Of a stretch of 64,000 bases of DNA, positions 34,101-42,067 are shown in pieces. The stretch covers positions 186,001 through 250,000 of the forward strand of contig NZ_PPED02000006.1 in the NCBI RefSeq assembly GCF_002899825.2, given 5' to 3'. The stretch comes from Chryseobacterium phosphatilyticum. Its GTDB lineage: Bacteria > Bacteroidota > Bacteroidia > Flavobacteriales > Weeksellaceae. The position numbers and the translations under genes were made by a program. Within the stretch, counting starts at the first letter, position 1; every line of letters starts with the position of its first letter. Below the pieces are notes generated by a model. That model saw nothing but the letters and a program-made list of their open reading frames with translations. It did not search any database and was not told where the DNA came from.

Positions 34101-37100
34101 AGCTTTAGTAGAAGATTTATATTCTTGTCCTAATTTATTGGTGAACTTTTTAGAAACATCACCATCCGGATCATACTGTGAAACAACGATATTAGAATCG
34201 TTATCTCTTTCGTACTGATACGTGGTTGTTCCCTCTAAATTACTTTTCGAAGACATGAGTTTACCCCATCCATCATAGGTATTAGCAAGAATATTTCCTA
34301 ATGGATCAGTTTGGGTTAAAATCTGTCCCCAGTCATTATAAGTGATATTGGTTTCTAATCCTAAATTATCTGTCTTTTTAAGAACAAATCTCCCTTTAGA
34401 ATCATATTCATTTGTTGTGGTCTGAGTTTGGGAATCAATACTGTTTCCAATTGTTTTTCCCGTAATATTTCCAAATCCATCATAAGCATATGTTTCGAAC
34501 AGATATCCTGTGTTATCACGATTCCAGGTTTTCAGAGTTTTTACAAGATTGTTTTCATAAGTATACTCTTCTTTTGCCGATTTGGTATCCCCGTATGCCT
34601 GCACTGCATCAATCTTTGATTTCGGTCGCCCTATATAATAGTCTGTTCCAACTCCTGAAGGGTTATCAATATATTCTGATGTTGATGTTTTGACAGCATA
34701 TCCATTATTAACATTTGATACACTTTGCGCCGGAAGGTAATAATTTCCATAGGTTATGGTGCTTTCGGTAATTATACCTGTTAAGAAGTCTTTGATTTTA
34801 CTGGTTTTAGGGACTACAGCCGTTACCACTTTAGGTTTATCTGAATCAGCAACGGTGCCTACTACCTGACCATTCAGTAATTTATCTATCTGATAGTTAG
34901 TAGATTTAAAACTTAATAACTGCGTGTTATTCTCAGAAATATCGGCTGGGAAAATCTGATTTTCATTATTCGTTCTGATTGACCATTCCTTTACCGGAAC
35001 TCCCTCCTGCAAAGGATCCATTTCGGTACCTGCCCATATTTTGGTGTTCTCAAAACCATCAGCATACCAGGAAGAGCGGGCACTCTGACGGAATCCAATT
35101 ACTCCTTTCCCATGTAAATTAGCAATGTAGCCCCTGTATCTGAAATCCTGTTTTCGAACAGTCTGACCATCAGTCTGACGAATTTGGCCAACACCAAATG
35201 CTTGAGGAAGCCTGTCCATTTCAACAAATGGATATTGCTCTTTTTTTACCGGAGCATAAATACTAGAATTAACAGAAGGGTCAAGTTCTTTATAATCTAT
35301 ATGATAATTTTGTGACCCCTGAGATATTAGGGAGACGTTTTTATCAGGATTGAGGCTATAATGTTTGTAGCTTATAATTTTTCTTTCATTGTTACCATTA
35401 ACACCTTTTACCAGAAATAATATTTTAGAAGAAGTACTATTAACTCTAAAATCTCCAAATACAGGACTTATTATTGCCTCATTTCTTGTAGCATTATAAA
35501 GTGTTTTTTCATTAAATGACCATTTGAATTGTGCATTACCAGGATCATACTTGGCTTCATTATAACTTTGAACATACCAATTTGTATACGGTTGGTTGTT
35601 GGGGTAAAAAGTTGTAACAGAGTTTACGATCTCACTTTTCCCGTCATTGTCTAAATCCATTAATTTTGGAGTAGAGAAAGAGTTGGCCCCTGTAGCTGTT
35701 ACATCAAAAGGTCTGTAAAACATCAGTCCCTGAATACTTTCTTCCAATGCATTTCCTGTATTCAAGTAAATTGACCATCCTGCAAGAACAGTTACACCTA
35801 CGAAATTATGTACCGGTAATAATACCTCAATATTCTTATCACCATTTAAATCTCCAAATTGAATCCCATCAATAATTCCTTTTATGGAAAATGTCTTTTT
35901 TAAATTTAAAGTATAATTGTTATTTTCTTTCTTTAATTCATACTGATTTAAATTATTTAATGGAGTGTCTACAGTCTTAACAACAGGAGAAGGTTGGGTG
36001 TAATCCCTTGTATAATAACTAACACTAACATTGGAGTTAGCTGGATCAACAAACATAATATCCTGTTTTCCATCATTATCAAAATCCACAATTCCTCCTT
36101 TACTTAAGATATTTTTAGGTGTCGTTCCTGGAATAATGCTAATTGTATTATTTTTTATATTATCATTATCTACTACTACATACCTATATCCCAATGTCTT
36201 ACACTGCCATCTACCTTTAGGTGGATCAGGTACAATGATCACATATTTACATTTTTTATCTTGTATAGGCAAAACCAGTTCAGACATTCCATCTGAATCA
36301 ATATCTACTTCTTTTAATAATGACATCCCTGATTGATTAAGTCCCCCCATATATTCAGGATCAGTTTCCGGTGGATATATAGAGCTATTAAACAAATAGG
36401 TATTACTTTGTATTGTTTTTGCGTATTCCAATACCAACGGATTGTTATATGTATTGATTACAGACGCATCACTTTTGATTGAGTAATATTTTAATTCAAT
36501 ATCTCCTGTAGATGGTGGATTGGATCCTACGTTTGCCTTTGTTATTACTAACCCTTGTCTGGGTTTAATAATATTATCAGCCGGTTTTATATTGAATGTA
36601 GTCAGGCTGCTGCTTGGCCAGAAGGTAGTTGTAGGTCCTAAATAAACGAAAGAAGGATTACTGTTATTTACAGCATTAAAGTACAGGTAATAACCTTCCG
36701 GACGAGAGTTCTGAGCCGGCTGTCTTACAATAAAGTCAACAAGACCGTCACCATTATAATCTCCGGTTGTAATGACACTATCATAGTCACCAAAATCAAA
36801 TTCATTGGAACCTGTAACTAATGGGCTTGTTGAAAGTACTATTGGATTAGCTTCTTTGCCTTCCGAATTGATTTCAGTGATCTTTTCAACAAAATCATAA
36901 TTAACTTTATTATTAGAATCGTTATTAACAATATTTTGTGTTTCGGAATATTGAATTGAATAACTTTTAAATGGAGACCCATTAGCTTTAACTTTTATCT
37001 GATCCAATATTTTATCCTGCTTAAAAAGTACTCCTTTCAGATAAGAAGTCTCAATATTCTTTCTTGGTAAATACGTAAATTCAATAGTATTAAAATTAGT

Positions 37101-37970
37101 TTTACCTAGGCCCTCATTTCCTCCCCATCCGATACTCGAAATTATGGCTACATTATTAGAGTTATTCTGAGTGTAATTATAAGTAATATAATTTCCCTGT
37201 GCATCTTTCCATTTTACAATATTATATTCCAATGGTGTTCTTGCAGTACTATTTCCGGAAGCAGTTGCTCCATACCATGACTGAGAACCATCCTCAAAGG
37301 TAACCTCCCAATATTCAGGACCTTTCCATGCTTGACCTGCTATGGAACCGAGAGATTTTATCTTAATATTGGAATACTTTTCTGTAGCATATTCAGCCCC
37401 ATCTTTTCCATATTCACCAGACTTAAGAACCAATCGTTGTCCATTAAAGGTATAATAATCGGAATAATCCAATTGTATTCCTTTTACCTCTCCATCTTTT
37501 TCAATATTCTTACCAACTCGTCCAATGGTTGTAACCCCTGAAAGACTCCATCCATATCCTGCAATTCCATTATTGGAACCACTGGTATAGACCAGATTTA
37601 CTTGGGGTGCAACGCTTTTTATACCCGGAGGTAGAGCAATGGGTAAGGCAAACTGTAGCTGCCCGGCTCCGTTAACCTCTATATTCCCTTTAGTGTCATG
37701 AAAACTTTTGCCTGAAGGAGCTGTAGTTCCACTCGGATTATTAGCTCCAGCACCTGAGTTGATCGGTCCGCCGCCTGGATTTTCCGTAGCAGGGCCTATT
37801 TTGGCTATAAAAGGGTTTGATACATCTGATCTGGCAATAAACCCTTGTGCCATAACTACCGCCTGCGGATCCTGAACCGTTCGCGAAGTAGATTCTGCCT
37901 GATAGAGTATGGTTTGTGAAAAACCCCATACTGAACACAAAGACAGCATCAATGATGAGAAAATTTTCAT
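31152..37970 (-). CDS. Giant secreted SpvB/RHS-repeat protein with unrecognised C-terminal domain
   Basis: The 2272-residue protein has a Sec signal peptide (KIFSSLMLSLCSVWGFSQ). An SpvB-type domain follows from about 88 (GQLQFALPIALPPGIKSVAP at 103-122, AGYGWSLSG at 137-145). Between about 390 and 790 there are FG-GAP/VCBS calcium-like motifs (DYNGDGLVD, DSDGMSE, DFDNDGKQD, DLNGDKNIE, DLDNDGKSE). YD/RHS repeats run from about 1130 to 1870. The RHS core ends in GRLYDPLLRRFLNADE and LNNPLMFNDPSGE at about 1900-1945. The next 175 residues are Gly/Ala-rich and hydrophobic. The last 150 residues (from about 2122) form a distinct soluble domain that I do not recognise. RHS/TcC shells enclose C-terminal toxins, so a toxin role is plausible. 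No T9SS sorting domain is present at the C-terminus. Confidence 0.9.
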   Translation of the reverse strand: MKIFSSLMLSLCSVWGFSQTILYQAESTSRTVQDPQAVVMAQGFIARSDVSNPFIAKIGPATENPGGGPINSGAGANNPSGTTAPSGKSFHDTKGNIEVNGAGQLQFALPIALPPGIKSVAPQVNLVYTSGSNNGIAGYGWSLSGVTTIGRVGKNIEKDGEVKGIQLDYSDYYTFNGQRLVLKSGEYGKDGAEYATEKYSNIKIKSLGSIAGQAWKGPEYWEVTFEDGSQSWYGATASGNSTARTPLEYNIVKWKDAQGNYITYNYTQNNSNNVAIISSIGWGGNEGLGKTNFNTIEFTYLPRKNIETSYLKGVLFKQDKILDQIKVKANGSPFKSYSIQYSETQNIVNNDSNNKVNYDFVEKITEINSEGKEANPIVLSTSPLVTGSNEFDFGDYDSVITTGDYNGDGLVDFIVRQPAQNSRPEGYYLYFNAVNNSNPSFVYLGPTTTFWPSSSLTTFNIKPADNIIKPRQGLVITKANVGSNPPSTGDIELKYYSIKSDASVINTYNNPLVLEYAKTIQSNTYLFNSSIYPPETDPEYMGGLNQSGMSLLKEVDIDSDGMSELVLPIQDKKCKYVIIVPDPPKGRWQCKTLGYRYVVVDNDNIKNNTISIIPGTTPKNILSKGGIVDFDNDGKQDIMFVDPANSNVSVSYYTRDYTQPSPVVKTVDTPLNNLNQYELKKENNNYTLNLKKTFSIKGIIDGIQFGDLNGDKNIEVLLPVHNFVGVTVLAGWSIYLNTGNALEESIQGLMFYRPFDVTATGANSFSTPKLMDLDNDGKSEIVNSVTTFYPNNQPYTNWYVQSYNEAKYDPGNAQFKWSFNEKTLYNATRNEAIISPVFGDFRVNSTSSKILFLVKGVNGNNERKIISYKHYSLNPDKNVSLISQGSQNYHIDYKELDPSVNSSIYAPVKKEQYPFVEMDRLPQAFGVGQIRQTDGQTVRKQDFRYRGYIANLHGKGVIGFRQSARSSWYADGFENTKIWAGTEMDPLQEGVPVKEWSIRTNNENQIFPADISENNTQLLSFKSTNYQIDKLLNGQVVGTVADSDKPKVVTAVVPKTSKIKDFLTGIITESTITYGNYYLPAQSVSNVNNGYAVKTSTSEYIDNPSGVGTDYYIGRPKSKIDAVQAYGDTKSAKEEYTYENNLVKTLKTWNRDNTGYLFETYAYDGFGNITGKTIGNSIDSQTQTTTNEYDSKGRFVLKKTDNLGLETNITYNDWGQILTQTDPLGNILANTYDGWGKLMSSKSNLEGTTTYQYERDNDSNIVVSQYDPDGDVSKKFTNKLGQEYKSSTKAFGQGQYLTKVILYDALGRKVSESEPTLSPDGLGGPWNLIAYDDTVFPTKVTATSYRELKLETTVSGLTTTIKELNGYQRTTSKTADALGNVVSATDKGGVIQFSYSAAGEQIKAQYAENIVTTKYDSWGRKSEFNDPSNGLYKYEYDGFGQPKKVISPKGTKEYFYNNLGQLISQKELSTIDGGQATNKTISFTYDNKGRVIAKSGTSKGQPYGSNVSYDPQGRLLSASENSNGKYFIKKGITYDDKARVISYEKQLYSSGTLTKVQIENVYSAWSGELYQVKDKNTGKILWELKETNSKGQVVKAKLGSVDISNSYDYVGFLTNVNHSSAVKPGILQLSYSFDAIKNELKSRTTGGDFNIVESFDYDDNNRLVNWTNPVTGIKPSNNRNVYDVKGRITQNDQVGTIKFENSAKIYQPTGMTLNAAGTQNYTNDLIQSITYNENNDPIFIDGEKGDVAFQYGLTSMRQRVTYGGNFSTDGEGKFTKYYNEDGSFEVVKDNITGKEKHLIYIGGTPYESNIVYLKNFTESTGSYKFLHKDYIGSILAITDEAGNKIEQRHFDAWGNFTHLQIGNGAIITDKNIIDNASLLVDRGYTSHEHFAEVGIIHMNGRLYDPLLRRFLNADENIQDVFNTQNYNKYGYVLNNPLMFNDPSGEFIFAFVAAWGVSLFWGGVITAAFIGTAVGLAAYSLGVAISGGKWQLGGALKSMFWGGVSGAVTFGIGSVFTPAAGTILTLTDKVASAMAQGLVHGFAQGTLSLMQGANFAHGFASGAAGSWGASLFGGLAGSFANSATGTVLSGMVLGGIGAELTGGNFWQGAVVGGVVAGLNHTLHMEDGPFQKKPEPAQQKQEDVDLVKLFDAALKNKAGSTLKAEDIIKKYNLSPKLKDAINTVTVLEGNKVKIDWKNETAINMFSKINVKDGVLSLKRTFIPLPDNPKRGWNGYIVTGNALEFNNSNNLFIMKNGVYNYYPTTNTISKNGAGF

Positions 37971-38085
37971 ATATTATTAGTTATTGTGTTAGAGATAATT
38001 AATGAATGATAGGTCATAAAGTTGGATGCAGAGAAAAAAGTAATTTTAAATCTTTCAATGCTTCAATCTTTTTTTATCCTATGCC

Positions 38086-38568
38086 TTATCTTTTGGTTAC
38101 ATTTCTTCCAAAGACTCTTCCGTCTTTCAATGTCACCCGTAATATGTAAACTCCCCAGTCATACCCAGTCATATTGATTTTTATCTTACGTCCCAGGTCT
38201 GGTGTATTTTGTTGCTGGAATTTCCAATGAACCGTACTGTGCTGGTAAAGCGAAACAGATTCAATCAGTCCGTCTACTTCCTCAGTCCAGTCGATTGTTA
38301 AGAAATCATTTACCGGAACCGGATAGAGCCTGACTTGTTTCCAGAAAGCCTTTTCATCAATCGCAGGAGTTGCTTGCGTAGCAACTGCCTTCTTCTCTTC
38401 CTGTGCTTTAATTTCTTTCGGAATAACATCTTCAGCTTTTTTGCCGGCAGCATTAGTTCCTCTGTATCGCTGATTTCCGGCTTCATCATATTTGAAGTAA
38501 ACTTCAGTTTGTGAATAGCCCAAAAAACCAATTAACAAAGAAACGATGGAAAATAATTTTCTTTTCAT
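38086..38568 (-). CDS. Small secreted protein with one YD/RHS-like motif and a T9SS sorting domain
   Basis: The 160-residue protein has a Sec signal peptide (RKLFSIVSLLIGFLGYSQ). Right after cleavage comes VYFKYDEAGNQRYRG, which matches a single YD/RHS repeat. A Lys/Glu/Ala linker covers about 42-75. The last 80 residues form a type A T9SS sorting domain: LYPVPVNDFLTIDW, then NMTGYDWGVYILRVTLKDGR and a basic end NVTKR. It should be exported through T9SS and attached to the cell surface. It precedes the giant RHS gene by 115 bp on the same strand and may work with it. Confidence 0.8.
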   Translation of the reverse strand: MKRKLFSIVSLLIGFLGYSQTEVYFKYDEAGNQRYRGTNAAGKKAEDVIPKEIKAQEEKKAVATQATPAIDEKAFWKQVRLYPVPVNDFLTIDWTEEVDGLIESVSLYQHSTVHWKFQQQNTPDLGRKIKINMTGYDWGVYILRVTLKDGRVFGRNVTKR

Positions 38569-38628
38569 CTCGATTTTTTTTTGTTATTATTAGAAAGTTA
38601 TACCCCTAAGGGGGTTGTTCATTAGTAT

Positions 38629-39477
38629 TTATTTCTTAGTAGAAAGAAGTTGCTGTACTTGTGCTTTAAGCTCCTTAATTTCTTCAGATTGAGAGCTAAG
38701 GATCTTTCGGTCCTCCTGAAGCTGTTTATTTTGCTGGATTGAATACAGGGTTAATTCTTCTATTTTCTCCAAAAGTTTAGCATCCATTTCTCCTAAATTG
38801 ATTCCTTCTTTTTCCACTTCCTGTGCAGATGGAATGTTAGGGAGATGGCCTTTTTCTGAAATATGTTTTTCAACCTCTTCTAAGGAACGAAGTTGATAGC
38901 CTTTTTTGAAAACATAGTCTGCCCATCCGTTCGCAGCAGGGGTCTCTACTTTTATCTGTTGGGCTTTTATTCCTTTTTTTACATACAGAATAAAATTGGA
39001 ATCATTATCGTACTGATCTGTTCCGATGGTAACTTTTTCCGTATTAAAAAGAACCAATAAACTTTTGTGTACAGCATCCGAAAAACGGACTCTTGAAATT
39101 CCTGGCGAATTAGGAGTACTGGTATCTGAATTGGGATCTATAGCATTATCATTATCCATATGGATATTCAAATTATGACCACCCAGCAGCCTCATCACCG
39201 CATCATTTGTCTTAGCCCATCCTGAATAACAATTATTGCAAGGAGATAAGGCCAATTGTAAATTTCCGGTTCCGGGTACCCCACTTCCAAGATTGATACT
39301 TTGTCCCTCGAGCTTTAGCATCTGTTGATTATTCAACCGAAAGATAAGTGGCTTTTCATCTGTCGTTCCAATAAAGTTAGTTGAGGGATTAGTTCCGGAA
39401 TTTCCTGTAATATTCCAGCTTTGCGCGTAAATACTGGAAACAGCTATAAAACAAGCGAATAGCAAGATACGTTTCAT
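38629..39477 (-). CDS. Secreted protein with chaperone-like coiled-coil C-terminus
   Basis: The 282-residue protein has a Sec signal peptide (KRILLFACFIAVSSIYAQ). The N-terminal half is beta-rich with NPSTNFIGTTDEKPLIFRLNNQQMLKL, as in tail-fibre-like surface proteins. At about 180-240 it shows WADYVFKKGYQL, EVEKHISEKGHLPNIPSAQEV and NLGEMDAKLLEKIEELTLY, a pattern frequent in Bacteroidota tail-fibre-like proteins, followed by a coiled coil to the end. It is the first gene of the RHS operon, with a -7 element at 39511-39518. Role unknown; trimer formation at the surface is likely. Confidence 0.75.
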   Translation of the reverse strand: MKRILLFACFIAVSSIYAQSWNITGNSGTNPSTNFIGTTDEKPLIFRLNNQQMLKLEGQSINLGSGVPGTGNLQLALSPCNNCYSGWAKTNDAVMRLLGGHNLNIHMDNDNAIDPNSDTSTPNSPGISRVRFSDAVHKSLLVLFNTEKVTIGTDQYDNDSNFILYVKKGIKAQQIKVETPAANGWADYVFKKGYQLRSLEEVEKHISEKGHLPNIPSAQEVEKEGINLGEMDAKLLEKIEELTLYSIQQNKQLQEDRKILSSQSEEIKELKAQVQQLLSTKK

Positions 39478-39510
39478 GTTTTTATGGTATTAAATTAGTT
39501 TTTATAATCA

Positions 39511-39518
39511 CAAATCTA
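39511..39518 (-). promoter_or_regulatory. -7 element of the RHS operon
   Basis: On the minus strand this reads TAGATTTG (TANNTTTG), 33 bp before the ATG at 39477. A GTG 19 nt further upstream may stand in for the -33 TTG. Confidence 0.35.
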
Positions 39519-39534
39519 ATACTTTTTTTGATTC

Positions 39535-39552
39535 AGACACCCTTTAGTGTCT
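39535..39552. promoter_or_regulatory. Inverted repeat over the -33 region of the RHS operon
   Basis: Arms AGACAC and GTGTCT (6 bp, 6-nt spacer) overlap the place where the -33 element should be. It could be a site for a regulator; no adjacent regulator gene is visible. Confidence 0.3.
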
Positions 39553-39890
39553 TAAATTTTAATTATTTAACAAATGGATTTTCCCACCGTATCAAAACTT
39601 GGCAAATTAAAATAAGGCACCAAGCTATTTTCAATAGAATTTGTACTCTGCAATGAGATTAGTATAATAAGTATTTTCCTGAAATGAATTACTTCAGAAA
39701 TTTCTAGAGACAAAAAAACGCAATGAATTATAAGATAGTGATAATGTCTGGCAGACATTCATGGCATATCATTTAGATTTTAGAAATAATAGTTTTTGAG
39801 AATATAAAGCATGCTGAATAGAAGAAAAGTAATACTAATTTCCTCGTTATGCTGTATAATTTTATTTAAGGCTATTCCAGCAATAGAATA

Positions 39891-41015
39891 CTATACCAGA
39901 AATAAATCAGACGCAATACCATCAGCCATAAACCAATGTTTTTCAGGAATCTTCAGATGATCATTTTCGATCACTAAAATGCCCTCTTCCATTTTCGGTT
40001 GTATTTCTCTTTGAAAATGTTCCAGCATTGTGTCTGAGAATTTATCTTTCAGACCCGAAATATCTACTCCCCAAATCGTTCGCAGCCCAATCATAATCAT
40101 CTCATTAAACTGGTCTTCTTGTGATAAAATTTCTTCTTCTTTTGCTAAAATTTTATCATTAAGCTTTTTTATATATTGCTGATTATTGGCGACATTCCAG
40201 CTCCTCACATCAAATCCGTTGTAAGAATGAGCAGAGGGACCTATTCCCAAATATTCCTGATATTTCCAATAAGCAGAATTATGTTTTGAATAAAATCCAG
40301 GCCTGGCAAAGTTGGAGACTTCATAGTGTTCAAATCCATTGTCCTTTAAAAAGTCTGACAGGTAATAGAATTCTTTATTTTGTTCTTCTTCCTTAGGACT
40401 TTTTACTTTCCCTTTTGAAATCCAGTTTTCTAAAGCCGTTTTAGGTTCAACCGTCAAGGCATATGAAGAGATGTGAGGAACTTCCAACGCTATTGTTTTA
40501 CGCAGGTTTTCTTTCCAGATTTCAAGATTGGATGTAGGTGAACCGTAAATTAAATCAATACTCAGGTTTTCAAATCCAAAATCCTGTGCCCGTTTGATAG
40601 AGCTTTCCGCTTCTGAAGCATTATGGGCTCGATTCATCAGTTTTAAATCTTCCTCAAAGAAACTTTGTGTACCGATGGATAAACGATTGACCGGGGTTCC
40701 TGATAATTGTTTTAAAAAATTTTTATCCAGATCATCAGGATTTGCTTCGAGGGTAATTTCAATATCTTTCTCAAAACTGAAGTAATGCAAGACCTCATCA
40801 ACCAAGGAATTGATCTCATCAACAGAAAGAATAGAAGGAGTTCCCCCTCCGAAATACAGTGATTTTAACCTTGTGTTCTGCAATTCATCCTTTCTAAGCA
40901 TAAGTTCCGTCTTCATCGCACGAAGCATTTCATCCTTAAAATTTAACGATGTTGAAAAATGGAAATTACAATAGCTGCACTTCTGTTTACAGAAAGGAAT
41001 GTGAATATATATCAT
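39891..41015 (-). CDS. hemW: Radical SAM heme chaperone HemW
   Basis: The 374-residue protein has the radical SAM motif C9xxxC13xYC16 (IPFCKQKCSYC), GGGTPS near 58, and TLEANPDDLD, RLSIGTQSFFEEDLKLMNRAH and SIDLIYGSP, all typical of HemN/HemW. The HemN_C domain follows, with YEVSNFARPGFYSKHNSAYW (two parts) and LGIGPSAHSY. The CxxxCxYC motif lacks the extra Cys of true HemN, which points to HemW, a heme-binding chaperone. The start at 41015 fits the family; a start at 41045 would add ten residues inside the upstream hairpin. Confidence 0.9.
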   Translation of the reverse strand: MIYIHIPFCKQKCSYCNFHFSTSLNFKDEMLRAMKTELMLRKDELQNTRLKSLYFGGGTPSILSVDEINSLVDEVLHYFSFEKDIEITLEANPDDLDKNFLKQLSGTPVNRLSIGTQSFFEEDLKLMNRAHNASEAESSIKRAQDFGFENLSIDLIYGSPTSNLEIWKENLRKTIALEVPHISSYALTVEPKTALENWISKGKVKSPKEEEQNKEFYYLSDFLKDNGFEHYEVSNFARPGFYSKHNSAYWKYQEYLGIGPSAHSYNGFDVRSWNVANNQQYIKKLNDKILAKEEEILSQEDQFNEMIMIGLRTIWGVDISGLKDKFSDTMLEHFQREIQPKMEEGILVIENDHLKIPEKHWFMADGIASDLFLV

Positions 41016-41021
41016 AAAAAA

Positions 41022-41042
41022 AGCCCTGAAAAATTCAGAGCT
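41022..41042 (-). terminator. Hairpin directly before hemW
   Basis: Arms of 9 bp with one mismatch (AGCCCTGAA / TTCAGAGCT) and a run of seven T on the minus strand follow the PorP/SprF gene by 23 bp and abut the hemW ATG. It looks like a terminator of the upstream gene that may limit read-through into hemW. Confidence 0.55.
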
Positions 41043-41065
41043 CAAATTTATTTAAATTAAATTGA

Positions 41066-42016
41066 TTAATATCTATATCCTCTAACATTAATAAAGTTAT
41101 CGAAGTTATAACCTAGACCAATCATGAAGCTGTTTCCACCATAGGTCTGGATATCAGATAATCCAAGGTTGTAGGTAGCACCAATCATAAATTTGTTGAA
41201 TCTTACTTTTACAACCGGAGCAATTTCCAATTGCTGGCTGTCAAATCTGTTTTGAGCTGCTCTATAGCTTACCCCAAAAGAAAATGCGTTGATCTCATTA
41301 GAGAAAGTAGCCATTAAGTTGTAATCCATAACTCTTGTTGAGTTGGTATTCAGGTTGATCATAGCCGCCGGCGTGATCATAATATTGTCTGCAATATGCC
41401 AGTTGTACCCTAAGTTTAGGAAGAATTTAATCGGTGAAGGTTCGTATCCGTTTACGATAGGTCTATCGTTACCTAATGCAATATCATTTACAGAAACACC
41501 CCCAAAGAGATTTCTATAGGTAGCTGCCAAACCGAAATTAGCATACGCCATAAAAATATTACTGTTTTCTCCTCTTACTAAAGGATCTCCCTGCTCTTCA
41601 ACGTTGATTTTAGAATAGTCGAAATTTCTATTATACAAACTAACACTTGTACCAAAAGAGAACTGATCTTTTCTGTCTCCTTCACTACTTAGAGGAATAA
41701 AATATGAAGCACCCGCTGTAACTCCTCCTGCAGATTCAGCTCCATTGCTGTCTCTGAAAACGGTAAGACCGGCACCGACTCTATCGAAAATGTTTGCATT
41801 GATTCCCACTGATTGTACGTTTGGGGATTCGCTGAATTTTGAAAATTGCTTTTGATAAATGGCATTCAGCTGTACGTAATCTGTTTTTCCGTATTGAGCT
41901 GGGTTGAACAGGAAGTCACCATCCAAGAGATACTGTTGATAATATGGTAGTGATTCTTGTGCTTTGTATGCATTTGACAAAAGAGCTAAACATACGATAG
42001 CATATAGTTTTCTCAT
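41066..42016 (-). CDS. PorP/SprF-family type IX secretion membrane protein
   Basis: The 316-residue protein has a signal peptide (RKLYAIVCLALLSNAYKAQ). The PorP/SprF pattern is clear: ESLPYYQQYLLDGDFLFNPAQYG right after it, then antiparallel strands such as SVGINANIFDRVGAGLTVFRDSNG and the C-terminal FMIGLGYNFDN. These proteins are outer-membrane barrels that work with T9SS or with single secreted substrates, often encoded next to them. Here it has no adjacent PorE or gliding genes, so it may be a solitary paralogue. The start at 42016 places the signal peptide at the N-terminus. Confidence 0.9.
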   Translation of the reverse strand: MRKLYAIVCLALLSNAYKAQESLPYYQQYLLDGDFLFNPAQYGKTDYVQLNAIYQKQFSKFSESPNVQSVGINANIFDRVGAGLTVFRDSNGAESAGGVTAGASYFIPLSSEGDRKDQFSFGTSVSLYNRNFDYSKINVEEQGDPLVRGENSNIFMAYANFGLAATYRNLFGGVSVNDIALGNDRPIVNGYEPSPIKFFLNLGYNWHIADNIMITPAAMINLNTNSTRVMDYNLMATFSNEINAFSFGVSYRAAQNRFDSQQLEIAPVVKVRFNKFMIGATYNLGLSDIQTYGGNSFMIGLGYNFDNFINVRGYRY

Positions 42017-42067
42017 AACAAATCTTGATTTCAATTCAACAAATATAAAAAAAATCTCAATATATTT

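Larger units (their letters stand above)
39478..39890. other. Intergenic region upstream of the RHS operon
   Basis: This stretch of 413 bp holds the putative promoter of the RHS operon (minus -7 at 39511-39518) and an inverted repeat at 39535-39552. The rest is AT-rich, with short frames that show no family features. Nothing else is supported. Confidence 0.5.

Noticed and set aside
31152..37970. The RHS gene as a recent transfer judged by base composition
   Set aside because: By eye its A/T-richness and codon choice look like those of the neighbouring genes; without a calculation there is no support for foreign origin.
39811..39960. Short + frame of about 49 codons with a hydrophobic start near the end of hemW
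   Set aside because: It overlaps the hemW 3' end in antisense, has no promoter motif and no known family. The hydrophobic run may be chance in AT-rich DNA.
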